Source of the DNA: Pseudomonas sp. GR 6-02
GTDB taxonomy: Bacteria; Pseudomonadota; Gammaproteobacteria; Pseudomonadales; Pseudomonadaceae
Length of the DNA stretch: 64,000 bases
Direction of reading: 5' to 3'
Assembly (NCBI RefSeq): GCF_001655615.1
Contig: NZ_CP011567.1
Coordinates: forward strand, 1,559,001-1,623,000
Under the pieces are notes generated by a model. The model saw only the letters and a list, made by a program, of their open reading frames with translations, was not told where the DNA came from and ran no database searches. This document shows, in pieces, positions 53,961-63,683 of the stretch (positions within the stretch are counted from its first letter, which is position 1; each line of letters opens with the position of its first letter). The position numbers were made by a program, and so were the translations under genes.

Positions 53961-54983
53961 ATGACTGAACAGCGCCCAATTGCGGTCCTGGGAGGCGGAA
54001 GTTTTGGTACCGCCGTGGCTAATCTGCTGGCCGAGAACGGGCATCAGGTGCGGCTGTGGATGCGTGACCCCGAGCAGGCCGAGGCCATTCGGGTCAATCG
54101 CGAGAACCCGCGTTACCTCAAAGGCATCAAGATTCTTCCGGCGGTGGAGGCAGTCACAGACCTGCAAGCCACGCTGGAAGCCTGCGACCTGTGCTTCGTC
54201 GCGTTGCCCTCCAGCGCGCTGCGCTCGGTGCTGGCGCCTTACGCTCAGCTTTTGAGCGGCAAAATGCTGGTGAGCCTGACCAAAGGCATCGAAGCCCATA
54301 CGTTCAAGCTGATGAGCCAGATTCTTGAAGACATCGCCCCGCAAGCGCGCATCGGCGTGCTGTCGGGACCGAACCTGGCCCGTGAAATCGCCGAGCACGC
54401 GCTGACCGCCACGGTGGTTGCCAGCGAAGACGAAGACCTTTGCCAGCAGGTCCAGGCCGCGCTGCATGGCCGGACCTTTCGCGTATACGCCAGCGCCGAC
54501 CGCTTTGGCGTGGAGCTGGGCGGGGCGCTGAAAAACGTTTACGCCATCATCGCCGGCATGGCGGTGGCGTTGGGCATGGGCGAAAACACCAAGAGCATGC
54601 TGATTACCCGGGCACTGGCGGAAATGACCCGCTTCGCGGTCAGTCAGGGTGCCAACCCGATGACGTTCCTGGGGCTGGCGGGCGTCGGCGATTTGATCGT
54701 CACCTGCTCATCGCCGAAAAGCCGCAATTATCAGGTCGGGTTTGCCCTCGGCCAGGGCTTGAGCCTGGAGGACGCGGTGACGCGTCTGGGCGAAGTGGCC
54801 GAAGGCGTGAATACCCTCAAGGTGCTCAAGGCCAAGGCTCAGGAAGTAGGTGTATATATGCCGCTGGTCGCCGGATTGCACGCGATTCTGTTCGAAGGGC
54901 GCACGCTTGATCAGGTGATCGGGTTGTTGATGCGTGGCGAACCGAAAACCGACGTGGACTTTATTTCCCCCAGTGGTTTCTAA
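53961..54983 (+). CDS. gpsA: GpsA glycerol-3-phosphate dehydrogenase (NAD(P)+)
   Basis: A 340-residue cytoplasmic enzyme making sn-glycerol-3-phosphate for phospholipid synthesis. The nucleotide-binding motif is [19 protein letters not shown] at residue 9, with GPNLAREI and the catalytic lysine in [14 protein letters not shown] near 192. [14 protein letters not shown] and [16 protein letters not shown] complete the family. I used the ATG at MTEQRPIAV, the normal N-terminus. Confidence 0.95.
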   Translation: MTEQRPIAVLGGGSFGTAVANLLAENGHQVRLWMRDPEQAEAIRVNRENPRYLKGIKILPAVEAVTDLQATLEACDLCFVALPSSALRSVLAPYAQLLSGKMLVSLTKGIEAHTFKLMSQILEDIAPQARIGVLSGPNLAREIAEHALTATVVASEDEDLCQQVQAALHGRTFRVYASADRFGVELGGALKNVYAIIAGMAVALGMGENTKSMLITRALAEMTRFAVSQGANPMTFLGLAGVGDLIVTCSSPKSRNYQVGFALGQGLSLEDAVTRLGEVAEGVNTLKVLKAKAQEVGVYMPLVAGLHAILFEGRTLDQVIGLLMRGEPKTDVDFISPSGF

Positions 54984-55018
54984 GCACTTAACCGATACGA
55001 GCAGGGAGCGAGACAGAC

Positions 55019-55369
55019 ATGAACGATCCGAAAGTAGAAGAAGGCAAGTACGAATCCATCCTGCTGCGGGTGCTGTGGATGATTGTCTATGTGCTGGTCT
55101 GGCAAGTGGCGCAATTGATCCTCGGCGCGGTGGTGCTGGTGCAGCTGATCTATCGTTTGATATATGGCGCACCGAGCGCCAGCCTGATGAATTTCGGCGA
55201 CAGCCTGAGCCAGTTTCTGGCGCAGATCGGTCGTTTCGGCAGCTTTCACAGCGACCAGAAGCCCTGGCCGTTCGCCGACTGGCCAGCGCCGCGTACACCG
55301 GAAGGTGAAGCCCCGCACGTTGTGGCGCCGGCGCCGCATCCGGCCCGAGATGAGGAACCGAAACTATGA
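55019..55369 (+). CDS. DUF4389 membrane protein
   Basis: A 116-residue protein with one long hydrophobic stretch (about 17-47) split by a polar break, then a cytoplasmic proline-rich tail (PWPFADWPAPRTPEGEAP). It matches DUF4389, small membrane proteins of unknown role common downstream of gpsA in pseudomonads. It overlaps sixA by four bases. Confidence 0.82.
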   Translation: MNDPKVEEGKYESILLRVLWMIVYVLVWQVAQLILGAVVLVQLIYRLIYGAPSASLMNFGDSLSQFLAQIGRFGSFHSDQKPWPFADWPAPRTPEGEAPHVVAPAPHPARDEEPKL

Positions 55370-55818
55370 AACTCTGGGTATTGCGTCATGGTGAAGCCGA
55401 ACCTCACGGTACCCGTCCGGACTCCGAGCGGGCCCTGACCGATAAGGGGCGCAAAGAGGTGAAGCGCATCGCGGCCAAATTGAAGGGCAAACACCTGACT
55501 GCCATTTATGCCAGCCCTTACCTGCGAGCGCAGGAGACCGCAATGCTGGTGCGTAAGGAGCTGGGTTTTGCACCGGAGATTCGCACCGTCGAATGGCTGA
55601 CGCCCGACAATAATCCGCAAGCAGTGGCGGAGCAGTTGGTTTCCGTGGATCACGCACTGCTGGTCAGCCACAACCCGCTGGTCGGTAACCTGCTGGGCTA
55701 TTTGCAGCATGGTCACGTGCAAGACCCGGAGCGGGTCGGCACCGCCGGACTGGCGGAGCTTGAGGGCGATGAACTGCTGGTCGGGGCGATGAAGCTCAAC
55801 GGCATCAAAACCCCGTAA
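55366..55818 (+). CDS. sixA: SixA phosphohistidine phosphatase
   Basis: A 150-residue histidine phosphatase. The catalytic RHG motif is LRHGEAEP at residue 5, with the second histidine in LLVSHNPLVGNLLGYL near 103. SixA removes phosphate from HPt histidines or PTS proteins and so dampens phosphorelays. Hybrid kinases with and without HPt domains also lie in this window, though no direct link is shown. Confidence 0.9.
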   Translation: MKLWVLRHGEAEPHGTRPDSERALTDKGRKEVKRIAAKLKGKHLTAIYASPYLRAQETAMLVRKELGFAPEIRTVEWLTPDNNPQAVAEQLVSVDHALLVSHNPLVGNLLGYLQHGHVQDPERVGTAGLAELEGDELLVGAMKLNGIKTP

Positions 55819-55852
55819 CCGGCTCCCACAGGACGCTGATTTTTGTGTGAAA

Positions 55853-55882
55853 TAGTCAACCAAGCACTTGCTTGGTTGACTA
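55853..55882. promoter_or_regulatory. 30-bp palindromic operator upstream of the acyl-CoA ligase gene
   Basis: TAGTCAACCAAGC and its exact complement GCTTGGTTGACTA flank ACTT. The core CCAAGCACTTGCTTGG resembles operators of TetR-family acyl-CoA-responsive repressors. It lies 36 bases before the ATG and 34 bases past sixA. No T-tract follows, so it is unlikely to be a terminator. Confidence 0.65.
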
Positions 55883-55918
55883 CGCTTGCTCCAGACCAGA
55901 AATATGGGAGCAAGTCGC

Positions 55919-57586
55919 ATGTCTGCTGCTTTTCGTTTGCCACTGGACGTCTTCTACGAGCGCGAAGCCCGTCATCCGCGCCAGCGCTTTCTGGTTCAGC
56001 CGACAGGGGGTGGCCAGGTCGAGACGCTGACCTGGGCCGACGTCGGTCATCAGGCGCGCTGTGCCGCCCACTGGCTGCGGGCTCGCGAATTGCCGCAAGG
56101 CAGCCACATCGCATTGATCTCGAAAAACTGTGCCCACTGGATCATCGCCGACCTGGCGATCTGGATGGCCGGGCATGTCTCGGTGCCGCTGTACCCCAAT
56201 CTGACCGCCGAATCCGTGGCTCAGGTGCTTGATCATTCTGAAGCTGCACTGGCGTTCATCGGCAAGCTGGATGACTGGCCGGGCATGTCCGTCGGGATTA
56301 GGCCTGACCTGCCGACCATCAGCCTGCCGCTGTGCCCGGTGGGCACTTTCAATTTCAGCTGGGCCGACCTGCAACGCAGCTCACCGATTCAGGACGACCC
56401 CAAACCCGCCGCCGATCAACTGGCAACCATCATTTACACCTCTGGCACCACGGGCCAGCCCAAAGGCGTGATGCACAGTTTCGGCACGCTGGGATTTGCC
56501 ACCACCCATGGCACCCGGTTGTTTAGCCTGAATGAGTCGGATCGCCTGCTGTCCTACCTGCCGCTGTGCCATGTCGCCGAGCGGATGTTCGTCGAGCTGG
56601 CAGCGATCTACACCGGGCAAACGGTGTTTTTCGCCGAGAGCCTCGACACCTTCCTCACCGATTTGCAGCGTGCCCGACCGACCGCGCTGTTCGGCGTGCC
56701 ACGCATCTGGACCAAATTCCAGATGGGCGTGTACGGCAAGATCCCGGCAAAACGCCTCGACTTCCTGCTCGGCCTGCCTTTCATCGGCAAACGGGTAGGG
56801 CACAAAGTCCTCGCCGGGCTGGGGCTGGACGCTTTGCGCATCGCCTTGTCCGGCGCGGCGCCAGTGCCGCAGACCTTGTTGAACTGGTATCGAAAACTGG
56901 GGCTGGACGTGCTGGAGGTGTACGGCATGACCGAAAGTTGCGGTTACTCCCACATCGGCCTGCCCGGCCAAAACAACCCCGGCTGGATCGGCAAGCCATG
57001 CCCGGAAGTCGAAGTACGGGTTGAACCATCAGGTGAAGTGCTGGTGCGCAGCGGCGCGACCATGCTCGGCTATTTCAAGGAGCCTTTGAAAACCGCCGAA
57101 TCCCTCACCGAGGACGGCTTCCTGCGCACCGGTGACAAGGGCGAGGAAGACGCCGAGGGCAACCTGCGCCTGACCGGGCGCCTGAAGGAAATCTTCAAGA
57201 CCAGCAAAGGCAAATACGTGGCCCCGGCGCCGATCGAGAATCGTCTGGCGGTGCATTCGCGGATCGAACAAGTGTGCGTGGTCGGCGATGGCTTGAGCGC
57301 GCCACTGGGATTGTGCGTGTTGTCGGCGGTCGGTCAGCAGGACGCCAGCGGGACGGCGAGGGCGGGTTTGCATTCAAGCCTGGAACAACTGCTGGAGGAG
57401 GTCAACGGCGTCCTCGACCGGCATGAACGCTTGCATCGGCTGGTGGTGGTCAAGGACAGTTGGGCGGTGGAAAACGGCTTCCTGACACCGACCCTGAAGA
57501 TCAAGCGCAACATGATTGAAGCGGCTTACGGTGCGCGCTTCGAAGAATGGAGCGCGCGCAGCGAGGCGGTGCTGTGGCAGGATTGA
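55919..57586 (+). CDS. AMP-binding long-chain acyl-CoA synthetase family protein
   Basis: A 555-residue adenylate-forming enzyme. Motif A3 is IIYTSGTTGQPKGVMHS near residue 171. LSYLPLCHVAERM, YGMTESCGYS and TGDKGEEDAEGNLRLTGRLKEIFKTSKGKYVAPAPIEN are typical of the FAA1-type branch that activates fatty acids with ATP and CoA. The start ATG follows GGGAG. A thioesterase follows 32 bases later. Substrate chain length is not readable. The palindrome upstream suggests repression by a TetR-type regulator encoded elsewhere. Confidence 0.88.
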   Translation: MSAAFRLPLDVFYEREARHPRQRFLVQPTGGGQVETLTWADVGHQARCAAHWLRARELPQGSHIALISKNCAHWIIADLAIWMAGHVSVPLYPNLTAESVAQVLDHSEAALAFIGKLDDWPGMSVGIRPDLPTISLPLCPVGTFNFSWADLQRSSPIQDDPKPAADQLATIIYTSGTTGQPKGVMHSFGTLGFATTHGTRLFSLNESDRLLSYLPLCHVAERMFVELAAIYTGQTVFFAESLDTFLTDLQRARPTALFGVPRIWTKFQMGVYGKIPAKRLDFLLGLPFIGKRVGHKVLAGLGLDALRIALSGAAPVPQTLLNWYRKLGLDVLEVYGMTESCGYSHIGLPGQNNPGWIGKPCPEVEVRVEPSGEVLVRSGATMLGYFKEPLKTAESLTEDGFLRTGDKGEEDAEGNLRLTGRLKEIFKTSKGKYVAPAPIENRLAVHSRIEQVCVVGDGLSAPLGLCVLSAVGQQDASGTARAGLHSSLEQLLEEVNGVLDRHERLHRLVVVKDSWAVENGFLTPTLKIKRNMIEAAYGARFEEWSARSEAVLWQD

Positions 57587-57618
57587 GTCACGAACAACAC
57601 CAACAAAGGAACGCAACG

Positions 57619-58062
57619 ATGAGTCTGTGGCGCACCACTCCCAACATCGAGCAGTTGAACGCTATCCAGAAAAACACCATCGGCGAAGTGCTGGATATTC
57701 GCTTTGAAGCCTTCGATGACGAGTCCCTGACCGCGAGCATGGTCATCGACCACCGTACGCACCAGCCTTATGGCTTGCTGCACGGCGGCGCTTCGGTGGT
57801 GCTGGCCGAAACCGTTGGCTCGATGGCCAGTTTCCTGTGCATCGACGCCAGCAAGTTTTATTGCGTGGGCCTGGAAATCAACGCCAACCATTTGCGCGGT
57901 CTGCGTAGCGGGCGGGTGACGGCGGTGGCCAAGGCGATTCACATTGGGCGCACCACCCATGTCTGGGATATTCGCTTGACCAGTGATGAGGGCAAGGCCA
58001 GTTGTGTGTCGCGCCTGACCATGGCGGTGGTGCCGTTGGGGGAGAAACCGCCGGCGCGATGA
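57619..58062 (+). CDS. Hot-dog thioesterase (PaaI/MenI/YdiI type)
   Basis: A 147-residue acyl-CoA thioesterase. The hot-dog signature HQPYGLLHGGASVVLAETVGSMASFLC covers about 51-75, with the catalytic acidic residue in the LAETVGS helix. The later GLEINANHLRGLRSGRVTAVA strand is typical. It could hydrolyse products of the upstream ligase or clear stalled acyl-CoAs. Its start follows AAAGGAACG. MenI itself is not implied. Confidence 0.85.
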   Translation: MSLWRTTPNIEQLNAIQKNTIGEVLDIRFEAFDDESLTASMVIDHRTHQPYGLLHGGASVVLAETVGSMASFLCIDASKFYCVGLEINANHLRGLRSGRVTAVAKAIHIGRTTHVWDIRLTSDEGKASCVSRLTMAVVPLGEKPPAR

Positions 58063-58078
58063 GTTTCGACATGTTCTG

Positions 58079-58211
58079 TGTAGCAGCTGGCGAAGCCTGC
58101 GTTCGGCTGCGCAGCAGTCGTAAATCCTGCCATCTCAATCTTCCTGAAACACCGCGGTGAATGGTCTAACGACTGTTGCGCAGCCGAACGCAGCCTTCGG
58201 CAGCTGCTACA
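58079..58211. repeat. REPIN doublet (TGTAGCAGCTGGCGAAGCC family)
   Basis: Arms TGTAGCAGCTGGCGAAGCC... and GCAGCCTTCGGCAGCTGCTACA face each other, with GCTGCGCAGCAGTCG/GACTGTTGCGCAGC inner arms. It is the third repeat family in the window. Confidence 0.8.
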
Positions 58212-58344
58212 AAGGGGCGGTCTATTCTTCTGCATCCCTATAGCCCTGACCCGACTGTCATCATTCCTGTCAGTTACGGTCATTGCTGTGGGACGCCGTC
58301 TTACGGACAATCAACGTCTGTTTTTCGCACATGGATCTGCCGGT

Positions 58345-59151
58345 ATGTCGCAACAGATATTTTTCGCCCACGCCAATGGCTTTCCTTCGGGGACCTACAG
58401 CAAGTTGTTCGCGGCGCTGGCGCCCGAGTACCAGGTGGCGCATCTGGAGCAGCACGCCCATGACCCGCGTTTTCCGGCGGACGACAACTGGAGCAATCTG
58501 GTGGATGAGCTGATTCATCACCTCCAGCAGCAGCCGGAGCCGGTCTGGGGCGTCGGCCACTCTTTCGGCGGCGTGCTGCACCTGCACGCCGCGTTGCGTT
58601 GCCCTGAGTTGTATCGCGGCGTGGTCATGCTCGATTCACCGGTGCTGACCCGCACCGATCAATGGGTGATCCGTGCCGCCAAACGCTTCGGTTTCATCGA
58701 TCGCCTGACCCCGGCCGGTCGCACGTTGGGACGACGGGAAGAGTTCGCCGATCTGGAAGCGGCCCGCCTGTATTTCGCCGGTAAAACCCTGTTTCGTGGC
58801 TTCGACCCGGAATGCTTCGAAGCCTATCTTCAACATGGTTTGCAAAAGGTCGGCGACAAGCTGCGCCTGCGTTTCGACCCGGCCACGGAAATCAGCATCT
58901 ACCGCGGCGTACCGCACACCAGCCCTGGCCGCGCGCGACAGTTGAAAGTGCCGCTGGCAGTAGTTCGCGGGCACAAGAGCCGCGTGGTGATGCGTCATCA
59001 CGCCCGATCCGTCGGGCGCATGCCGCTGGGCGAGTCCTTGACCCTGCCCGGTGGCCACATGTTTCCCCTCGAACGTCCACAAGACACGGCCACGCTGCTG
59101 AAGAATCTGTTCAGTCGCTGGGACAGTCGCCGCCAACAGGATTGCGCATGA
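58345..59151 (+). CDS. Alpha/beta hydrolase
   Basis: A 268-residue hydrolase. The oxyanion region HANGFPSGTY opens the protein, the nucleophile elbow is GVGHSFGGVLHLHAAL near residue 73, and the catalytic histidine is in LPGGHMFPLERP near 245. The substrate is unknown. I preferred the ATG at MSQQIFFAHA; a longer in-frame start is unsupported. It overlaps the next hydrolase by four bases. Confidence 0.82.
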   Translation: MSQQIFFAHANGFPSGTYSKLFAALAPEYQVAHLEQHAHDPRFPADDNWSNLVDELIHHLQQQPEPVWGVGHSFGGVLHLHAALRCPELYRGVVMLDSPVLTRTDQWVIRAAKRFGFIDRLTPAGRTLGRREEFADLEAARLYFAGKTLFRGFDPECFEAYLQHGLQKVGDKLRLRFDPATEISIYRGVPHTSPGRARQLKVPLAVVRGHKSRVVMRHHARSVGRMPLGESLTLPGGHMFPLERPQDTATLLKNLFSRWDSRRQQDCA

Positions 59152-60002
59152 GCAGCGTTGTTGAAGAAGTTCGCCTGAGCCTGCCGCATATCGAGTTGGC
59201 GGCGCACCTGTTCGGTCCCGAGGACGGTTTGCCGGTGATTGCCTTGCATGGCTGGCTGGATAACGCCAACAGCTTTGCCCGGTTGGCGCCGAAGCTCAAC
59301 GGCTTGCGCATCATCGCGCTGGACATGGCCGGGCACGGTCACTCGGGGCATCGGCCGAACGGCGCCGGTTATGCGCTGTGGGACTACGCCCACGACGTGC
59401 TGCAAGTGGCCGAGCAGTTGGGATGGAAACGTTTTGCGCTGCTGGGGCATTCCCTGGGGGCGATCGTCTCGCTGGTGCTGGCCGGGTCGTTGCCGGAGCG
59501 GGTGACTCACCTGGGGTTGATCGACGGCATCATTCCTCCTACAGACAAAGGCGAAAACGCCGCCGAACGCATGGGCATGGCCCTGCAAGCACAGCTGGAT
59601 CTGCGGGAAAAACGCAAACCGGTCTACAACACCCTCGACCGGGCCATCGAAGCGCGCATGAAAGGCTTGGTGGCGGTCAGTCGCGAAGCCGCCGAACTGC
59701 TGGCCCAGCGCGGCTTGATGCCGGTGCCGGGCGGTTATACCTGGCGCACCGACAACCGCCTGACGCTACCGTCGCCGCTGCGTCTGACCACTGAGCAAGC
59801 GATGGCTTTCGTCCAGCGCATCAGTTGTCCTGCACACCTGGTGGTCGCGGCTGACGGCATGCTCGCCAAACATCCCGAGTTGCTGGAACGTCTACCCTTT
59901 AGCCATGAACAGTTGCCTGGCGGCCATCACTTGCACCTCAATGACGAACCCGGTGCCGGTCTTGTCGCAGACTGTTTCAATCGGTTCTTCGCCGTTCCTT
60001 GA
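59148..60002 (+). CDS. Alpha/beta hydrolase (second of tandem pair)
   Basis: A 284-residue hydrolase. [15 protein letters not shown] is the oxyanion loop, [17 protein letters not shown] near residue 98 the nucleophile elbow, and [14 protein letters not shown] near 263 holds the histidine. The sequence differs clearly from its neighbour, so the pair is not a recent duplication. Translation is coupled through an ATGA overlap. Confidence 0.82.
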   Translation: MSSVVEEVRLSLPHIELAAHLFGPEDGLPVIALHGWLDNANSFARLAPKLNGLRIIALDMAGHGHSGHRPNGAGYALWDYAHDVLQVAEQLGWKRFALLGHSLGAIVSLVLAGSLPERVTHLGLIDGIIPPTDKGENAAERMGMALQAQLDLREKRKPVYNTLDRAIEARMKGLVAVSREAAELLAQRGLMPVPGGYTWRTDNRLTLPSPLRLTTEQAMAFVQRISCPAHLVVAADGMLAKHPELLERLPFSHEQLPGGHHLHLNDEPGAGLVADCFNRFFAVP

Positions 60003-60052
60003 CTTGCGTCGGGCAACTGTCGAGGCTGGGCGGGTTGAAATGGGAGACAACC

Positions 60053-60712
60053 ATGATAGATCTGTACACCGCTGCGACCCCAAATGGCCACAAGGTCTCT
60101 ATCGTGCTCGAGGAGCTCGGCCTGCCCTACACGGTGCATGCCTTGAGTTTCGACAAAAAGGAACAGAAGTCCGAGGAGTTCCTCAAGATCAACCCCAATG
60201 GCCGGATTCCGGCGATTGTCGACCGCGCCAATGGCGATTTCGCCGTGTTCGAGTCCGGCGCGATTCTGATTTACCTCGCCGAGATGACCGGCAAACTGCT
60301 GCCCCAGGATCCGAAAGGGCGCTCGGTGGTGTTGCAGTGGCTGATGTTCCAGATGGGCGGCATCGGCCCGATGCAGGGCCAGGCCAACGTGTTTTTCCGC
60401 TACTTCCCGGAAAAGCTCCAGGGCGCCATCGATCGCTATCAACATGAAACCCGACGCTTGTATGAAGTGCTCGACACGCGTCTGCAAGCCGTGGAATTCC
60501 TGGCGGGCGAGTACAGCATTGCCGATATCGCGACCTTTCCGTGGGTCCGCGGTCATGACTGGTCCGGTGTCTCGGTGGACGGCTTGCCGGCCTTGCAGCG
60601 CTGGCTGGCCGCCCTCGAGGCGCGCCCTGCGGTGCAGCGTGGTTTGCGGGTGCCGGAGCGCATCGATGATGCCAGTGTCATCAAGGGTGCCCAGGCCATG
60701 TTGATCCGATGA
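60053..60712 (+). CDS. Glutathione S-transferase family protein (YfcG-like)
   Basis: A 219-residue cytoplasmic protein. The N-terminal thioredoxin-like domain has [33 protein letters not shown] and [12 protein letters not shown] (glutathione-binding). The C-terminal helical domain has [12 protein letters not shown]. The pattern TPNGxKxxxxLEE resembles Nu-class YfcG/YghU, which act as disulfide reductases. It overlaps the DUF4892 gene by four bases. Confidence 0.88.
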   Translation: MIDLYTAATPNGHKVSIVLEELGLPYTVHALSFDKKEQKSEEFLKINPNGRIPAIVDRANGDFAVFESGAILIYLAEMTGKLLPQDPKGRSVVLQWLMFQMGGIGPMQGQANVFFRYFPEKLQGAIDRYQHETRRLYEVLDTRLQAVEFLAGEYSIADIATFPWVRGHDWSGVSVDGLPALQRWLAALEARPAVQRGLRVPERIDDASVIKGAQAMLIR

Positions 60713-61527
60713 ACCTATCCATGCGTTCACTCACTCTGCTGGCGCTGTGCAGTTTCAGTCCCTGGTTATTGGCCGCTGACACTCCTGGCAGTCAGGACCT
60801 GCCTATCGTGCCGCGCATAACCGATGCGCAGATCGTCGACTATCGCCCGACGGTAGAACTCGAGCGGATTTACCCGCTGGGTTCGATCCGCAAGATCAGC
60901 GGCCAATTGCGTTTCGACGGCCAGGTCACCGCTCGCGGTCAAACCACCTCGGTCACCTACGAATTGCCACCGGAGCACTCCTCCACCGATGCCTTCACCG
61001 CCGCCCGCGAAGCCTTGCAGAAGCAGGGCGCCGAGCTGTTGTTCTGGTGTCAGGCCCGGGATTGTGGCGAAAGCAGCCTGTGGGCCAATGAAGTCTTCGG
61101 TAACGCCAAGCTCTATGGCGCCGATAATCAGCAGGCTTATTTGCTGCTGCGTCTGGCGGCCCCCCAAGAAAACACCCTGGTGGCGCTTTACAGCATCACT
61201 CGCGGTAATCGCAGGGCTTATCTGCACGTCGAACAGTTCGATGCCTCGGCGCCGTTGGGTGATTTGCTGCCGACGTCCGCGACGTTGCTGCGCCAGCTCA
61301 AAAGCACCGGGAAACTCGATTTCCCCAAACTCGACGGCGACCCTGACGACACCTGGCTGCGTTTGATTTCCCGAGGCCTGAACCTGGACACCACACTGCG
61401 AGTCAGCGTTTCCGGGCCCAGTGCCGAAGCCTGGCGCCAGGCGTTGATCGGCCAGGGCGTGCGCACGGCGCGGATGGAAACCGGCAGCGTCGAAGGCTCT
61501 GGCCTGCACTTCGAACTGTTGCGATAA
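60709..61527 (+). CDS. DUF4892 exported protein
   Basis: A 272-residue protein with a signal peptide (hydrophobic [14 protein letters not shown], cleavage after LAA). The mature part matches DUF4892, with an OmpA-like beta-alpha arrangement near the C-terminus ([25 protein letters not shown]) that I infer only weakly. The function is unknown. It is coupled to the GST gene by an ATGA overlap. Confidence 0.78.
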   Translation: MNLSMRSLTLLALCSFSPWLLAADTPGSQDLPIVPRITDAQIVDYRPTVELERIYPLGSIRKISGQLRFDGQVTARGQTTSVTYELPPEHSSTDAFTAAREALQKQGAELLFWCQARDCGESSLWANEVFGNAKLYGADNQQAYLLLRLAAPQENTLVALYSITRGNRRAYLHVEQFDASAPLGDLLPTSATLLRQLKSTGKLDFPKLDGDPDDTWLRLISRGLNLDTTLRVSVSGPSAEAWRQALIGQGVRTARMETGSVEGSGLHFELLR

Positions 61528-61595
61528 GCTTCATTTGGCGAATGCGTCTGCGCATTTGCCTACTCTTTGCGGGCTGACTTTTTTCGGGATCTTAC

Positions 61596-62651
61596 ATGGT
61601 CAATAACGATCGGCTGTTGGTGCAGATCCTGCTGCTGGTGCTGTTTGGCGCGAGTTTATGGGTAATGGCGCCGTTCTGGTCGGCGCTGTTCTGGGGGGCG
61701 GTGCTGGCGTTTGCCAGTTGGCCGTTGATGCGTCTGTTGACCCGCTGGCTCAATGGCCGTGAATCCCTGGCGGCGCTGTTGCTGACACTCGGCTGGATGC
61801 TGCTGGTGGCGGCACCGCTGGTGTGGCTGGGGTTCAACCTGGCGGACCACGTGCGCGATGCCACGGCGTTCATCAAGGATGTGCAAGTCGATGGTCTGCC
61901 CGAAGCACCGGTATGGGTGGGCAGTATTCCCCTGGTCGGCGAGCGATTGGTAGGGATCTGGAACAGCATCGATCAGCAGGGCGCGGCGATGATGCTGGCG
62001 ATCAAGCCTTATCTGGGGCAGGTCGGCAACTGGTTGCTGGCGCGCAGCGCGCAGATTGGCGGCGGGATTCTCGAACTGACGCTGAGTATTGTCTTCGTGT
62101 TCTTTTTCTACCGGGACGGGCCGCGGTTGGCGGTGTTTGTCCATGGGTTGCTGGAGCGGTTGATCGGTAACCGCGCCGGGTATTACATCGAATTGGTGGC
62201 GGGCACCGTGCAGCGAGTGGTTAACGGGGTGATCGGTACAGCGGCGGCCCAGGCGGTGCTGGCGTTGATCGGCTTCCTGATTGCCGGCGTGCCTGGGGCG
62301 TTGGTGCTGGGGATTGTGACGTTTTTGCTGAGCCTGATTCCGATGGGGCCACCGCTGGTGTGGATTCCGGCCACGGCGTGGCTGGCCTGGAAGGGTGAGT
62401 ACGGAATGGCGGTGTTCCTCGGGATCTGGGGCATGTTCATTATCAGCGGGGTCGACAACGTGCTTAAGCCGTACCTGATCAGCCGGGGCGGGAATTTGCC
62501 GTTGGTGATTGTGCTGCTGGGGGTGTTTGGCGGGTTGATTGCGTTCGGGTTTATCGGTCTGTTCATTGGCCCGACGTTGTTGGCCGTGGCTTACAGCCTG
62601 TTGACCGATTGGAGCAAGAGCCAGGCTCGGGTTGAAGATCGCCGGCCCTAA
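61596..62651 (+). CDS. PerM/AI-2E family permease
   Basis: A 351-residue inner-membrane protein with seven to eight hydrophobic segments. The family pattern is visible: an N-terminal helix pair, a hydrophilic loop (about 85-150), GGGILELTLSIVFVFFFYRDG near 160, and the C-terminal GVDNVLKPYLISRGGNLPLVIVLLGVFGGLIAFGFIGLFIGPTLLAVAY. Relatives export autoinducer-2 or ions; the substrate here is open. A hairpin without T-run lies in the gap before it. Confidence 0.85.
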   Translation: MVNNDRLLVQILLLVLFGASLWVMAPFWSALFWGAVLAFASWPLMRLLTRWLNGRESLAALLLTLGWMLLVAAPLVWLGFNLADHVRDATAFIKDVQVDGLPEAPVWVGSIPLVGERLVGIWNSIDQQGAAMMLAIKPYLGQVGNWLLARSAQIGGGILELTLSIVFVFFFYRDGPRLAVFVHGLLERLIGNRAGYYIELVAGTVQRVVNGVIGTAAAQAVLALIGFLIAGVPGALVLGIVTFLLSLIPMGPPLVWIPATAWLAWKGEYGMAVFLGIWGMFIISGVDNVLKPYLISRGGNLPLVIVLLGVFGGLIAFGFIGLFIGPTLLAVAYSLLTDWSKSQARVEDRRP

Positions 62652-62689
62652 GTTTTTTGTTGGGTCTTAGGGCCGCGAAGTTTTTTGAC

Positions 62690-63541
62690 TCAGGTCGCCA
62701 CGTTCAGGTGTTTGCCCACGGTCGCCACGTTGTCGAGCGAATACTGCTTGCTCAGGTTGGCGATCATTTTGTTCAGGGCTTCGGTCACGTTGAACTGATG
62801 GGTGGAGCTGTCGGAGTTCTGCTCGCGGCCGGCTTGCAGGACGGCTTTCAGTTCATCGTTGCTGACGCCACCGCTGCTGTCGCTATCGAGTACTTTGAGC
62901 AACGCGGCGCTGGTGTCGGTGGCGGTCGATGAAGTGCTGTCGCTCGCCTGCAACGCGCTGCTCAGTTCCGTGGCCGTGACACTGCCATCGCTGTCGGTAT
63001 CGAGTTGGCTGAACAGCTCTTCGCTGGACATCTGCTGAGGTGGCGGTGGCGGCGGGGTCAGGCTGGCGGCGAGTTCGTCCTGGCTGACGGTGCCGTCTTC
63101 ATTCTTGTCCAGGGCCGAGAAGATTTTCGAGCTGTCGGCCGTGCTGCCGGCACTGGTCAGGCCATTGCTCAGCTCATCGCTGTTGATGGCGCCGTCGCCG
63201 TCTTTGTCCAAAGCGCTGATCAGCGCATCGGCCAGCTCGGTGTTCGGTGCCTGATCGTGCGGCGGTGGCGTCGGAGGGGCCATCGCGGCCATCTCTTCGC
63301 TGCTCAGGCTGCCGCTTTTGTCGCTGTCCAGATCGCTGAAGTTCTTGCTCAGGCTGACCAGCAGACCATCGTCGTTTTTCTGCGACAGGGCGCTCTTGAG
63401 CTCATCCTGATCCACCGCACCGTCGCTGTTGTTGTCGAGTTTGGCGAGCAGTTCTTTCTGGAATTGCTGGCTACGGGCGCTGTTGGTGGCGGTACTGCTG
63501 GTGCTGGTATAGCTCGTGTAGCTGCTGACACTACCGATCAT
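62690..63541 (-). CDS. XopAW-like calcium-binding protein with six EF-hands
   Basis: A 283-residue Ser/Asp-rich protein without a signal peptide. Six EF-hand loops start at residues 36, 72, 112, 145, 181 and 219; four are canonical (for example DKDGDGAINSDE) and two have Ser at loop position 5. Proline-rich linkers (PPTPPPHD, PPPPPPQ) separate EF-hand pairs. The layout matches the XopAW family, annotated as type III secretion effectors in plant-associated bacteria. The ATG has AAGGAG eight bases upstream; a GTG three codons earlier is too close to it. Confidence 0.82.
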   Translation of the reverse strand: MIGSVSSYTSYTSTSSTATNSARSQQFQKELLAKLDNNSDGAVDQDELKSALSQKNDDGLLVSLSKNFSDLDSDKSGSLSSEEMAAMAPPTPPPHDQAPNTELADALISALDKDGDGAINSDELSNGLTSAGSTADSSKIFSALDKNEDGTVSQDELAASLTPPPPPPQQMSSEELFSQLDTDSDGSVTATELSSALQASDSTSSTATDTSAALLKVLDSDSSGGVSNDELKAVLQAGREQNSDSSTHQFNVTEALNKMIANLSKQYSLDNVATVGKHLNVAT

Positions 63542-63683
63542 TGTGCTCACTCCTTGGAATGGGAAACCGGTGGGTGCACCGGCTTATGCAGCCTCAAGGG
63601 GCAAGTTGTCGTGGGTATGTGGGATTTGTACCGATGGGTACACACAACTTATCCAGTCAGACCCGGATCCTGTGGGTGCGGGC

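Noticed and set aside
63643..63654. DnaA box near the right edge
   Set aside because: TTATCCAGT differs from TTATCCACA at two critical positions and stands alone.
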